From Diaporthe sp. PMI_573 (Eukaryota > Ascomycota > Sordariomycetes > Diaporthales > Diaporthaceae): 64,000 nucleotides of DNA. Under the pieces are notes generated by a model. That model was given only the letters and a program-made list of their open reading frames with translations. It was not told the origin of the DNA and did no database searches. The stretch is from the NCBI GenBank assembly GCA_021399435.1, contig JAJTUP010000039.1:248001-312000 (forward strand). Direction: 5' to 3'. Made by a program: the position numbers and the translations under genes. This document shows, in pieces, positions 44,245 through 56,126 of this stretch. Within the stretch, counting starts at the first letter, position 1. Every line of letters begins with the position of its first letter.

Positions 44245-47200
44245 TGCTTGTGTTGGGTCTGGGTTTCTTTCGGGGTTTGTGTCCGAGCTTGCCGGTGGCT
44301 GACTCGTAGATTGTTTTTGCCGATGTTTGGTCAGGTATCAAGAAACAGGACTGTCGTGTGAGTGTGAAGGTCCTATCGGAATATACTGAGGCTGAAAGAG
44401 GCTGAAGTTTCTTGAAGGGCTTTGATATGAAGATACGAATAAGTCAAAAGAGCATGGATCGAGGGAGGAGAGGGCGGGAAGTGTTTTATTTGAAACCATG
44501 ACATTCGTCGCGGCGTGAGAGGTGGGTGGAGTACCAGAAAAACAGAACTCAGGGGCAGTCAGCCCCGGGTGGGCTGCCGTGCTCAGCATGTCAATAGGCG
44601 AGCACAAATCGGACCGCTTCCACAGCTGCTTTCGTATCGGTGTCCACTTCAGCTCTAGGGTGGACGTTTTCTCTCTTCTTTGCTGCTTCGTCGTCGTGTT
44701 CTGCGGCAGCGGCGCGAAGGACCAGGCAGAAAATCAAATTTGCACAGTAATCAGCCGACTTGTCAGAAAGAATGAACGCGTGCCGAACGGTATTTTGTTT
44801 AGGAGGTGGAGATAATGCAACGTGGACTAGCGGGCGAGATTGCTCTCGTTTGCATCAAATCCGAGCGCGGCTGGTCATTGGCCTCCATGATACCAATGTC
44901 ATGGGTCGGCCCGCACAACTCCCCATCCAACGGGACCCGGGGCATCTCGGATGGCCGTTGCCATATGCAGCGAGCGAGTCGTGACTGCAGCTGCGGACTG
45001 CCCAAGGCCCCACGGAAAGGGGGCACTCAAATATGTGCATTTGCACATCTCCGGCACATGTGAGCTGTAAAGCAGTGGTTTCCCTGACAATCACAATATA
45101 CACCCCGATTTTGACGTCCCAAACGGGCAGAAGCTCGTGACAGCTGGCATGTGAGACAACGAGGGCAATCATCACCACACGAGGCGAGCCAATCCTATCG
45201 TCGATTACAGATTCTGTAACCGAGCTCGGCTGATGACCCACCACCCCTGCGATTGTGTCAATATCCTTAGAGGGCTTGGCATCTTGAGATGAAAACCTTC
45301 AAAGTGGTGCTCGGAGTGGAAGTCCATACGAGCAATACTCCTTTTTCGGATCAGTGTTCGCGTAATCGACGCCGCGGTACCCATCCGGCCGTTGGCATAA
45401 CGCCATCCGCAGGACCACAGCAAGGTCCTCCACTTGTTCAGGGCTGTCAACGACTGTGCTGTGCCGCTTGACACATCCAACGGCCGTGTTCCCCAGATTA
45501 TCAACCATGCCGGTGATCAAAAGTCAGCTTGCTTTTGTGTTCTTTTCTGTGGAGTATTTGTCCTCGTTGGGTATGTATTATCATAACACTGGGGTGGGTA
45601 TAATAGCATCCTGACTGCCCTGACTGCTCTAATCCTACGACGACTCTACTGTGTACATGACAAAACATATCGTTTCAGATTCCGGCGCAAATTTGTGCAA
45701 GAGCTCGCCAATGAAAGAAAATAGGGATGCATTTGGGGCCCCCTGCCGAACCCCACAAGTAAATGTAGGGTGAGCAACCGACGGGTGTCAATGTGAACAA
45801 TCCCAAAGTTCGAGGGGCTAAAGCCTTACCCGCCTGATCTGTGGGTCCGCGGCGCTCAATAGGGAATAGAAGCCTACAACACATGCATGAACTGGTCAAG
45901 GCTAGGTCATGTTTGGCCAAGTTCAGAAATGGTGCGAAGATCAAGTGACCATGGACGGCGATGCGTGATCGGTCGCGCGAACGGGTCTTGTCGATCTAGT
46001 TTAAACCTACCATAAACGAGTTTGAAAAGAAGATACGCGTGTCCCCTCCGGGATGCTCCAAATCTACTGTCGCCATGAAAAGTTTGCCTGGCTCGTTGAA
46101 GCTCTGGCTTTGACACTGAAGTAGGCTGATGTTTGCCGATCATTTCGTATCGAACGGACATCGTCCCCGACCCAGTAAACTGAATCCAATCGTGGCGCAT
46201 ACAGCATCCGGCTGCGAGCATCCGAATATATGCGCCTGTTGGTACACCTTGCAGAGCTATGAACCAACCGATCACTGCTCTGCTGGAGTCCATGGCTGTG
46301 CATCATGATTCGTGACAAAAATGAGATAATTATGACCAGTTTTGAATTGATACAACACCGTTTTACTCGATTATCCGGTTATACGTGTCACGTGTGGTTG
46401 ACGTTGTAACCCTTCTTACAATCCCGCCCCTACACCGGACCACGGTTCCGAGGTTTAGTTCCGGGGCACTAAAACCTCAGAATGGGTTGGCTTATCTCGG
46501 TAAAAGCTTCTAGAAGCGCCAAGTTCTGGTCTAGCCTTTGCTTAATTTGATCTTCAAGATTGCCAGGTTCTAAATGTGGATATATGAGATTCCGGATCAA
46601 AACGGATTGTTTCCGGTCTTGCTCGTAGAGTCGGCCAAGTTGCATCCCTTGACCGGAAGATTACCAAAATACAGCGATCATTATGTCAAAATCGCACCCT
46701 TTCAGTAATGCGTATTCTTCCATATTTTGTTTGATCTTTCAGAGAAAGGGATTGTTCATCTTGTAGTTAAGCCTTCAAACCCGCCTGGGGGGGGGCTTAC
46801 ACCACGGGCACCAGAGAAAGCACAGAAATAATCATGTAGTCGAAGGATATGATTTTTTTTTACAACAGGGCGACTCACATACCTGCACTAATAATTTTTT
46901 TTTTTTTTTTTTTTTTGCATAATGAAATATCGTTCTAATTCCTTCCTTAGCAAGAAAAGCATAGCCCACTGGATGTAAAGATTCGGCGCAACTTCGCAAA
47001 ATTGAAAAGTATTTTACCATGTACGACACCATCACTGCCACTATGTGAAAAATAATAAGTTGTGGAAAATTTAGAGGTAAGCTTGCTTCTACTGTTAATG
47101 TTCATCTTATTTGGAGTCACGCGCATGACGCAAGTCTGGGACATGTACGGTGCCAGTTCACAAGATTCCACAGTGGCGTGGGCCAAGTGCTTCATAGCCT

Positions 47201-47727
47201 AGACACAACCATACGCGATGATTTTGCAGTTGTTTGCATTCAATATCTTGTGGTAGAAGATGACTGCAAGTCCAAGCAAACAGCTCTGTCGTGATGAAGA
47301 TCGTACGGTAAGTCATACATGACCATGGGAATCATACTGCCAGCCACCAAAACTCCGGTGTGTGTGTGTGTGTGTCCCTGTCTAACCTGTCGCATAACCC
47401 GCAGTTGCCGTACAACAAAGGGAATGCCACCGTTCACCCATGTTTCTAAATAGACCCCTATCATGGACCTTCCTTGACTCGACGAAACTGGTCGAGCGCA
47501 CAATCCATTGGCCGTTGCTGGCGGTCATCGATGAGTCGATGACTGCTCGTCAGTGTGCGTCGTGAGCGCGTGCTCTCCGCATAGATTTGATCCTCTTGCA
47601 AATAGTTTGGGAGGAATAGTAATGTTTAAAGGTTCCTGTTTGGCCGCGTCTACGCGTAGTCCTTCAGACCGCAACTGTCCGGCCCATTGCTTGGTTGTCC
47701 CGGGAGATGGTTGCGTGGGATAAAAGT
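44245..47727. other. Longest gene-poor interval, with simple repeats
   Basis: 3.5 kb without a supportable gene. It contains a CCGAGCTCGG palindrome at 45220-45229, a run of 22 T at 46895-46916 and a (GT)9 tract at 47358-47375. A minus-strand frame near 45300-45520 has protein-like composition but no family. Confidence 0.5.
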
Positions 47728-48524
47728 TCACCTGGTCCTCCTGGTTTGGGACAATCGAGTTTGGTGCGTGGGTACTCTAGACACCATTGTTGTGCCCCTC
47801 CTCTTGGAAAATGCTGACTTGGCACTCGACCTGGGCTTGATCCACCGCGAATCACAGAAACGGGTGCATCGGTGTCTCCTGAAAAATGCATGGAGCCCGT
47901 TCGGGCCGAGATCACCAGGGCCGCAACTGTAAGACGCCGACATGATGACAGGGTCGGAAAGTATGCTTTTGACGCCAGGCGGTCAGCATAGCACGGATTA
48001 ACTACGGGAGTTTTGACGGAAAAGATAATTGGGACCTACAATACATCCCCGTGCGGGCCGCCTTGCAAGTCGCACAGAAGAAACTGCCCACCGCTGATGT
48101 GGTAAGAGAAGTGACTCAGGGCCTGCATCGCATCACACCACGAGTCCCTGTTGCTGGGGACCCAGCCGGTGTTGCTGTTGAACTTCTGGAAGTTGAGGAT
48201 AAATGGCTCCACCAGGGCCTTGCGGCCGTTGCGCCGGTACTGCCATATCTGCGGGCGGCTCATGACGATGCGGCGGTTCACGATGTTGGCGTTGTGCCAG
48301 TTGTCGATGATGTTCTGGGCCCGCTCGACGATGTTGAGCTCCTCCTGGAAGTAGTGGTCCTCGAACACGGAGCTCGTCTTGAACTCCTTGGCGACGCATG
48401 CCTGCCCGGTCCTGGCGCCTGCGATGTAGCGGCCCTGCCACACATTTTTGAAGGTCCCGGTTGCGAACAGGTGGTCCCTGTTGATATCGGCGGCCGTGGA
48501 GTTGTTATTCCTGGAGCAAGACAT
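47728..48524 (-). CDS. Minimal alpha-kinase-like protein
   Basis: Exon 1 is 48524-48040 and exon 2 is 47965-47728, across a 74-bp intron (GTAGGT..AAAAG), giving 240 aa. The chain is almost only an alpha-kinase fold: a GTFKNVWQG loop, the catalytic Lys46 in CVAKEF, LVEPFILNFQKFNSNTGWV, the ALSHFSYHISGGQFLLCDLQGG catalytic segment, then after the intron ILSDPVIM, DLGPNGLHAFF and the zinc motif HRCTRFC. These segments are what eEF2 kinase-type enzymes share. There are no calmodulin-binding or Sel1 parts, so the protein is a stand-alone kinase domain. Its substrate is unknown. The C-terminal 40 residues are basic with no recognised motif. The intron acceptor is somewhat weak, but frame and family continuity support it. 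Confidence 0.8.
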
Positions 48525-50095
48525 GGCTGTGGTATCTCCTGCAAGTCCTGGTAGAATGGCAAGTTTGTCAAGTTAACGGAGAGCAAGGCTCGTGTCCTGG
48601 GACCTTGCTTGTCCAATAGAGGCGACTGAGTTGCAGTCCGGCTGTGTTCCTCGGGTCGCAACTTGGATGGTTCTCGGTTTCCAGAGGTGCTGCGCTGGAG
48701 AAATATCCTAGGGGGGAAAGCTCATACAGCAAGCTGGAGCGTGGGGTGGTAGACCATTTCGATGAAAAAATGTACAGATAAGGAAGTGTCGAGTCGGCTT
48801 GACGAATTATCATGCCATTCCGTTGTTGAGTCAAGCCATCTAGGCACGTGCTTCGAAGTGGATTGCTGTTGATGGTTTTATCCTCACCGACCACGGATGC
48901 AAGGTCAGTTTTGTATTTGAAAGAGAGATCCCGACTACCGGTGAAAACCGTCAATACGCTGCCACGTGGTCGGGTGTGGGTTGGAGAGGGAAAGTAAGGC
49001 CGTCTTCTTGTGTGTCGGCCTGCAGAGCGGTAAATGGCTGCAGAGCACCCCTATGATGCGGTCGGGCACCTTAAAGCAAGAAGTTCGGGCGACGTTTGGT
49101 CCAGGGCAGCAGCGTATCGGAAGGGGTTTTAAGTATCCACAACGAGCTGATACGATTGTTTCAACAACAAAAGCAATGCCCTTTTCGCCCACGTAGCCAG
49201 CACCAGCCATCAGGTGCTCCTTGGTGCCCTCGGACTCACGTGCAGCGACATTTATTCGTCGAGAAAAGCCACCTGGGCAGCAATCGTGGACCCACGCGCC
49301 ATACCCGCCGCCACACTGGCGGTCGTTTCAGGCTAGCTGCATTTCCCGAAAGCCCTACTTGCCAGGTGGTAGGCGCGGAAGCGGTCCTTGAAGGCGAAGA
49401 TCCCCCAAACCCAATGCGCCCCGAGCCTGTCACAGCCTACCGATGTGCCCAGAGCTGAACCTAAACGGCCGCTACGGTGTGGCATGATTCAGGGGTAGGA
49501 CTTGTTCCGCTGCCCGGAATGTGACCCATGCAGCCGACACCGACAAATCAGGGGGTGGAGTTGGCTTCGGAATTGCAAAGTCAGCAATCTAGACCACCTG
49601 AGAGGGCCACGCGGTTTTTTTGCCTGCGCTCGATGCGGTAACGTGTAGTTGGGATTCCCCGGCGTGACTTACTTCGCTCTCCGTCGCCTTCACATGGACT
49701 CGGTCACCTGTTTTCCTCATGTCCATTTTGCCCCATGTAACACTGCGCAGATGGGTTCATTTCGTCTGCAACGTCCTTCGGACGAAGTGGTGGCGGGATC
49801 TAGTCGATCGCCGGGCAAAGCCGTGTGTCACCGGGATTCTTCAAGGAAAATTGATGACAAACTCAGCATCAATTCACCTTGGTCAGGAACCCCCGGCAAC
49901 AGGTATATTCGATTCAGCCGACTAGTAGTGGACAAGCAAGGCTCGACTAAGGTAATGCAGGATTGTGTGGCGATTGAAGCATAGAACGTGCGTGGTTGGG
50001 AATTTTGGGACTCGATCAGTTGTCTGTTCCTCATAGTCAGTGAAAGTTGACAAGCTAAGAATAGGCTGACTGCAGGACAATGGTGTTCTGGGCAC
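48525..50095. other. Intergenic interval
   Basis: No independent gene is seen. A minus-strand open frame at 49828-50029 could be a second exon of the neighbouring STAND-type gene, via a 70-bp intron with a CTGAC branch site. Confidence 0.45.
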
Positions 50096-50539
50096 TCACT
50101 CTAGCCTCTCGCGGCTTGCAAGCATGGCCAATGGAATGGCAAAGAGCAAGAGTCCCAGTGATGTTTTGAGGCGGTGCTCCATCTTAGCGATGTCCTCTTT
50201 ATGAAGAATGAAGTTCAGACATGTGAATTTGGATGAGAACCCCCGAGATGACCGGATCTTGTCGTCCCATTTCCGAAGTGTCCTTTGCAGCTCCTGCAGG
50301 CGTTTTTCACAATGTGATCGTGCTGTCCGAAACACAGTATGCGCTGTCATGGGTGAGTTGTTCAACTCCTCGAGTATCTGGGCTACAATATGGATATCAT
50401 CGAGGCTGGCAGCGATCGAGGTTGATACCCCTTGCATCTCGCGGTACAGAGCGTGAAGTTTGAAGCCGATTGTGATGGGCTTCCCAGCCAGGCCTACCAT
50501 TTGTAGACCACTGGCCACCGTGCCAAAGATTTCCGCCAT
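50096..50539 (-). CDS. Stand-alone fungal NLR (STAND) N-terminal-type domain protein
   Basis: 147 aa from the ATG at 50539. The opening AEIFGTVASGLQMVGLAGKP and the following helices (LDDIHIVAQILEELN; SHCEKRLQELQRTLRKWDDKI; FILHKEDIAKMEHRLKTSLGLL) match the helical N-terminal domain of fungal NLR-like proteins, used for signalling or membrane attack in incompatibility systems. No NACHT, NB-ARC or repeat domain follows. The stop overlaps a good splice donor (GTGAGT at 50099-50094). An intron to 50030 would add 67 codons (49828-50029) and give 213 aa, still without an NTPase. It is either a true single-domain protein or the remnant of an NLR. The function is inferred from family likeness only. 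Confidence 0.6.
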   Translation of the reverse strand: MAEIFGTVASGLQMVGLAGKPITIGFKLHALYREMQGVSTSIAASLDDIHIVAQILEELNNSPMTAHTVFRTARSHCEKRLQELQRTLRKWDDKIRSSRGFSSKFTCLNFILHKEDIAKMEHRLKTSLGLLLFAIPLAMLASRERLE

Positions 50540-52583
50540 GCTAGATGAACGGGGTCAAACTGAGAATGGAAAACGGCGATTTTGCAGTGCCAGCTTAGGT
50601 CTGGATGTGTCTAAACGAAGGCTGTGAGCGTGCAGGTTTGATCATAGCAGAGCGCGTGAGCACATAATGCAAACTCGAGAGCTGGAACAGCAGACATGTG
50701 ACGGGTTTATGTAGAAATCACTTGACGGATGGGATGGCATCAAAGTAATAATTACAGAATAGTAGTTAGAAGGTCGAAGGTACCGGCTAAAGAGTCTCAC
50801 TGCCTCCCAGAATGCCCCTCGAAGAAACGTAGTGAGATTCTAAGAACGGTATGTTGCATCATTGTTGCTTGTACAGTGTTGAACGAAGTCCGCGACTTCT
50901 GCCTGAGGGTCGGTCGGTACCTATGCAACACGCATGTAAGTACACTATCTACCAAGAAATAAAGTGATGAGCAACCCCAGGGTATGACAGAAGGTGAACA
51001 TGGATGCTGTATGGATTTACCAGTACACTCAGCCACCCCAGATAACACCATTCCCTGGTAGCGTGTCAGGCTCAGACGTCCCTGATGCTGTCGTACTGGT
51101 AGGTCACCACGGCTCTTTGGAACATTTGTGAGGCATGATTTGAGCCACCTTGACAGTCCGAGTACCAAAAACAACTCGCACAGTTGGACAGGACGCGGAT
51201 TGAGACACACAGTGCCATTTCACGCCTTCAATACTGTATACTGGTAGGCATGGCACGCGGAAGTATCGCATCCTTCACCTTTTAGATATTAAGGCCAAAA
51301 GAACAGATATTTAACAAGTCTTGATCATTTTGTTTTAGACAGATTCGGGAGACATCCTACACCATCGAAGAAACATACATGAGTAGGTATCTGGACGCTT
51401 CGGGCAAGAACCGACTCCTGTCAGTGCCACCGTCATGTTGACTCCCGTGGCTCGAACATGAACACAGCGAGATTTGGACGTTCTGAAGGACTTATTTTCA
51501 AAGACAAGTGAATATATCGATGGTCGAATGGTAGTAGTCTAGTGGAGCAAACTTAGGAGGAGAGTACCTAGGTACTTAGGTGCGTGACACAGCTCCCTAG
51601 CCGCAAGAACCAGCCAGCGACCCGGGGAGGCTGGACACAATTGGCGACAGGTAGCTGCTAGTGTGTGTACGGCGCATGGTCAATGAAAGATCCGAGACAA
51701 CAAATATCATAGCCTGGAGGGTTCCTTGCTGCGAGCAAACATCTCGTGCCTGCCACTAAACACCCCGAGGGCCGCGTCCTGACCTCGGGGGAGTAACAGT
51801 ACTGTCAATGTGGTGCATGTGTTTCCGGCGGCTCGTCCATCATAAAACACTGGCTGGTTCTTCGCGCGTGGCAAAGAACGGGCTGAGATGATGCCTGGCA
51901 ATTGCAATGAGGTGCACGAGCAGCCGGCTAAGTACCACAAGCCAACTGTACGTGGCTACACTGGAATGGTGGGTCAGCGGTCCAAAGGGGAGTGCTCAGG
52001 AGGGAGGTCGCTTCAAGCGGGAGGGGCATGGGCGGTCTGATGTAGCACAGAGATACACAATGCTTTCGACCTTTTTGGGGGCCTTTCACACTGTGGTACA
52101 GTTCATGATACGCCACTTCATCCGATCTTTTGTTTGGATACGCTCCTCCATTATGATCTGGTTAACAGCAGAACCGCAAGGCTTGGCTCACTGACGTGGG
52201 CGGAACAAACACGCGATCAGGAGGACGGGACTGCAATGTAACAATGGCAACGGTACAATGTGCTCTTGCATTCGTTGTGATCCGGTCTTCAATATGATAT
52301 GATCTATCGCCCGCATGTCGTGAGACATCGCAACAGCCTTTCCTTGGCACTCTGAAGTCGTATCTCACCGTCGTGACGACCTTTAGAGCAGACAGCGCTT
52401 TTGCATCAGACTGTAGCACGACGTGAAACCCATGTTATTGTGTAGGACACTACCATGGCCTCGGAACAAGCAGGCCCCCTTTTTTTTTTGTCCGACACTC
52501 CCTCCACTGCAGTCGTGATGCCGGCCTGCTTTCGGACACGCCACCTGTAACTCCACCGCTGACGCCAAAAAGAGAGAACATAT
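50540..52583. other. Gene-poor interval
   Basis: 2.0 kb without a supportable gene. Short CCTAGGTACTTAGG-type palindromic text appears near 51568. Confidence 0.5.
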
Positions 52584-54104
52584 TTACAGCTTCGAAAACA
52601 CGGTAGGCACGGTGCCGCTCATCTCAATCAGCGTGCTCTTGTTCCTGGTCCAGTTCTCGAGTCCCTTCCGCCCATTCTCCACACCGAGACCGCTCAGCTT
52701 CCATCCGCCGACGGCCATCTCAGCGGGCGACTCGCCCCAGGTGTTAACCCATGTGATGCCGGCCTCGAGCTGGGCGATGACCTGGTGGCACTGGTTGATG
52801 TCCCTGCCGAAGACGCCGGCGGCCAGGCCCATCTCCGTGTTGTTCGCCTTGCGCACGGCCTCGTCGAGGGTGTCGTAGGGCAGGATGCACATGACGGGGC
52901 CGAAGATCTCCTCGCGCACGATTTTCATCTCGTCGGTGCAGTCTGTGAACACCGTCGGTTGGACCCAGTAGCCGTCCTTCAGCGCGGCGGGCACCTTCAC
53001 CGCGCCGGGCGAGGTGTTGCCGCCGTAGAGGAGCCGCGCCTTGTCGGACTCGATGCCGTGCCGGATGTAGCTGACGACCTTGTCGCGGTGGGCCCCGCTG
53101 CTCAGAGGGCCAAAGTTGGTGTTTAGGTCGAACAGGTCGCCAGCGCGGACGTGCTGCATCCTGTCGACGAGCACGCGCTCGAACTCGGGCTGCATGGAGC
53201 GCGGGACGAGCACCCTGGTGCCGTTGGTGCAGACCTGCCCGGAGCTGAAGAAGTTGGCCATCATGGCGCCGTCGACTGCGCTCCCGACGTCGCAGTCCGG
53301 CAGCACGACCACGGGGCTTTTGCCGCCGAGCTCCATGGTCACATACTTCATGCCGCCCGCCGCCGAGCCGGCGACCTTCTTGCCAGTGGAGACCTGGCCC
53401 GTGAAGCTGACCTTTGCGACCTGTGGGTGACCCGAGAGCTGAGCACCGACATCGCCAGCGCCGTAGACGACGTTGAAGACGCCGTCAGGCACGCCGGCCT
53501 CGCGGTAGATCTCTGCCAGGCGCTGTGCGTGCAGGGGGGTGAACTCGCTCGGCTTGTAGACGAGGGTGTTGCCCGCGGCCAGGCAGGGCGCCGACTTCCA
53601 CAGGGCGATCTGGATGGGGTAGTTCCAGGCGCCGATAGCGGCACACACGCCCAACGGTTCCTTGGTCGTCGTCACGGAGGCGTCCGGCCGCAGGCGGAAG
53701 CTCTCACCGTTGAGCCCGCCCGAGGCCACCAGCGAGGCGTAGTACTCGAGCACGTCGGCCCCGGTGACGATGTCGACGGTCGACGTCTCCGAGTAGGGCT
53801 TGCCCGTGTCCAGCGTCTCGATGCGGGACAGCTCGTCGTTCCGCTCACGCAGCAGGGCCACCGCGCGGTGCAGGATGCGGCTGCGCTCGATGGGCGGCGT
53901 GGCGGACCATGATGGGAATGCGGATGCCGCGCTGGCGATGGCTGCGTCGACGGACTGGCGGGATGATGTGTGGATGGTGGCTGTGGGTTTGGCGGTGGAC
54001 GGGTCGATGGTCTGGAACGTGCCTGGGCTGTCGGCCGACTGCTGTGCCTTGCCACTGTAGAAGGTGTGGCGATCCTGTTCCTTGGGAGATGCGACTGAGC
54101 CCAT
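52584..54104 (-). CDS. Betaine aldehyde dehydrogenase
   Basis: A single exon of 506 aa from the ATG at 54104 ([10 protein letters not shown]). The frame is open 45 codons further up, but that part is His/Thr-rich leader. This is the aldehyde dehydrogenase superfamily: [24 protein letters not shown]-binding [10 protein letters not shown] and [11 protein letters not shown], the general base Glu in MELGGKSP, the nucleophile Cys in [12 protein letters not shown], and [13 protein letters not shown]. The closest resemblance is to betaine aldehyde dehydrogenases, which oxidise betaine aldehyde to glycine betaine with NAD. The divergent neighbour 2.0 kb away is a choline oxidase that makes that aldehyde, so the pair covers choline to betaine, as reported for ChoA and BadA of Aspergillus fumigatus. 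There is no clear targeting signal. Confidence 0.92.
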   Translation of the reverse strand: MGSVASPKEQDRHTFYSGKAQQSADSPGTFQTIDPSTAKPTATIHTSSRQSVDAAIASAASAFPSWSATPPIERSRILHRAVALLRERNDELSRIETLDTGKPYSETSTVDIVTGADVLEYYASLVASGGLNGESFRLRPDASVTTTKEPLGVCAAIGAWNYPIQIALWKSAPCLAAGNTLVYKPSEFTPLHAQRLAEIYREAGVPDGVFNVVYGAGDVGAQLSGHPQVAKVSFTGQVSTGKKVAGSAAGGMKYVTMELGGKSPVVVLPDCDVGSAVDGAMMANFFSSGQVCTNGTRVLVPRSMQPEFERVLVDRMQHVRAGDLFDLNTNFGPLSSGAHRDKVVSYIRHGIESDKARLLYGGNTSPGAVKVPAALKDGYWVQPTVFTDCTDEMKIVREEIFGPVMCILPYDTLDEAVRKANNTEMGLAAGVFGRDINQCHQVIAQLEAGITWVNTWGESPAEMAVGGWKLSGLGVENGRKGLENWTRNKSTLIEMSGTVPTVFSKL

Positions 54105-56126
54105 GGTGGTGATGGTGGTGGTGATGAGACGCGGATGATGACGATCACCAATGTGATATGAAGTGAGTGGTTGCACGTGTGAGTGAGCGTGTGACCGTAT
54201 GGATGCAGTAAGTGAGGCTCTACCCGGAAGACGGCGCAATATGCAGCTCCCTGACGCAGTGTACGGTGCGGTACGGTGCGGAACTGTACGGCTATCCTTC
54301 GGTGTGTCGCTCGGCTCCTATTACCAAAAAGAACCAGGTCAGTCAGTCTAACGGCGGCCGGATCTCGGGGGGTCGGCAGACAGTGACAGCGCAGTAGTGC
54401 GGGCACCGTTTGCTTTGCTTCACTTTGCTTTGCTTTAGCGGCGATGGATCTGTTACACGGCGTGGCTGCTGCAAGGGTCTCGAGATCGTCGAGTCGTAAG
54501 CCAGAAGTGCGGTGATAACTCGGATCATGGGCTGAACAGGTCTGCCGGGAACTATCTTTCGTCTTCACCGACTAGATAGACTAGCAGGACTTGATAGATA
54601 GTCTAGATAGAAGATACTTGGAACGAGATACGCTACAATTCCCACCGTCTGTGCTCCTCCCCCCGGCCGCTCACGCGATGCTGCACTCGAGTCCCCGATC
54701 TCCAGGCCAGCGCCCCATCCCCCGGCCCGTGGGCCCTGGATATGCTCGCCCACAAGGGTGCCTGGTGTTGCCCAGGTTTTTCTCCAAGTTGTCGAGGATT
54801 TGGCGAGTCAGACTTTGTCATGAAAACCCCATCGACCACGCCATTCGCATGCTTCCGGGACCGAAAACTCGTGCCAGTCGTGACGTCAGGTTCCTTAGGC
54901 TGAGTCCGGTCTGTGGAGATGTGGGCCCTGGGGGATGAGAGAACAAGACGTGCTGGTCCTGGCTGTGTTTGATGGTCAAAAATGTTGAACACATACACCA
55001 CTGTTCCTTGTCGTCCCGCGGTCGGTGGAGCACACCATGGACTGAGTCCGAAGCCGACTGTCTGAAGATTTTTCTGGTCCCTTGTCTTCTTGCTCTTGGA
55101 ACTTGCAGAAACGGGGCTGTCATTGGGCAATGGCACGAATGCCTAGCAGTAGTGGCCGAGAAAAGAAGTCTGGTGGAAAACCTGCCACTGTGCCGCTTGC
55201 TTCTCGCCGTCTTCCGCCGGGTTTGACAAGTGCAAAAAAAGAAGGCCTTGTAGTGCTGGCTCCTGGGAGAGACCCTGCAGCCCAAGGCATGACGCAGGTT
55301 CACTGGATAAGCCCAGCCGAGCTACTGTGACGGAATATGTTCAGCTCAGACTGTAAGTCGTCATGGATAGCGCCGACTGACTGAGTAAGCCGCCTCAACA
55401 CCGCCCCCCTGACCACAATCAATGCCGTGCGACGCCAGCCTCAGCCAAGTAAAGTGCCATTGCATTAGTCGACGAGCTGTTAGAGAACTCCCCCCTCCCC
55501 TCCACACCCTCTCCACAATCCCGACCAGACGGACCCTCTGCATGGAGGGGCACACGCAGTCAGATCTGACACTCGTCCAATCGCCCGCCAGGAATTCTTT
55601 CAAAAGGCGAGCCGGATCCCACCAGATACCCGGGAGACGACCCCTCTGGTCTCCACGCGCAACAAGAACACGGCCGTTTCCTATGCGCAGCTCAGGCCAT
55701 TAACACAAACCGCACCCTTATTGGCGAATCGTCCCTGATAATCTTTTGTGACAGCTCGATCCCGATTATCTAACTGCTCCCTGCTGCACCGTCTCGCCCT
55801 GTCCGTCGGCTCTGCTAGCTAAGCTTGGTGTGGTCCACAGTGCACACGACAGCCCAGACAACTCATCTATCTCAGATAAGACGGGAAGCATTCTGCTCGT
55901 GTGGCCTGCCTGCTTCCATCTTCGGCAAGTATAAGATAAAGGAAAACCCTCGCTTAGTTCTTGACGACCTCGGCTTTCTCTCGGATCGATATCAACAGCC
56001 CATAGCCCTCGGCCTCCCAACGTCACCATCTCCATATCTGCTTGTCAGCTCTTGACTGAGTCGGACAAGACTTGAAGACACCCAGATCTCGACCTCTTAT
56101 CTCTGTATCATATCGTATCTGACAAG
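54105..56126. promoter_or_regulatory. Shared divergent promoter region of the choline-to-betaine genes
   Basis: 2.0 kb between the two ATGs with no supportable gene. On the BADH side lie a perfect 10-bp tandem repeat GTACGGTGCG at 54261-54280 and a 12-bp direct repeat TTTGCTTTGCTT at 54409-54420 and 54424-54435. Whether they regulate either gene is unknown. Confidence 0.45.

Noticed and set aside
46895..47375. Poly-T and (GT)9 tracts as a mobile-element end
   Set aside because: No target-site duplication, terminal repeat or reverse-transcriptase remnant was seen nearby; they are simple repeats.
53672..54568. 298-aa minus-strand open frame
   Set aside because: Shifted-frame shadow of betaine aldehyde dehydrogenase, full of Pro/Ser/Arg, with no domain.
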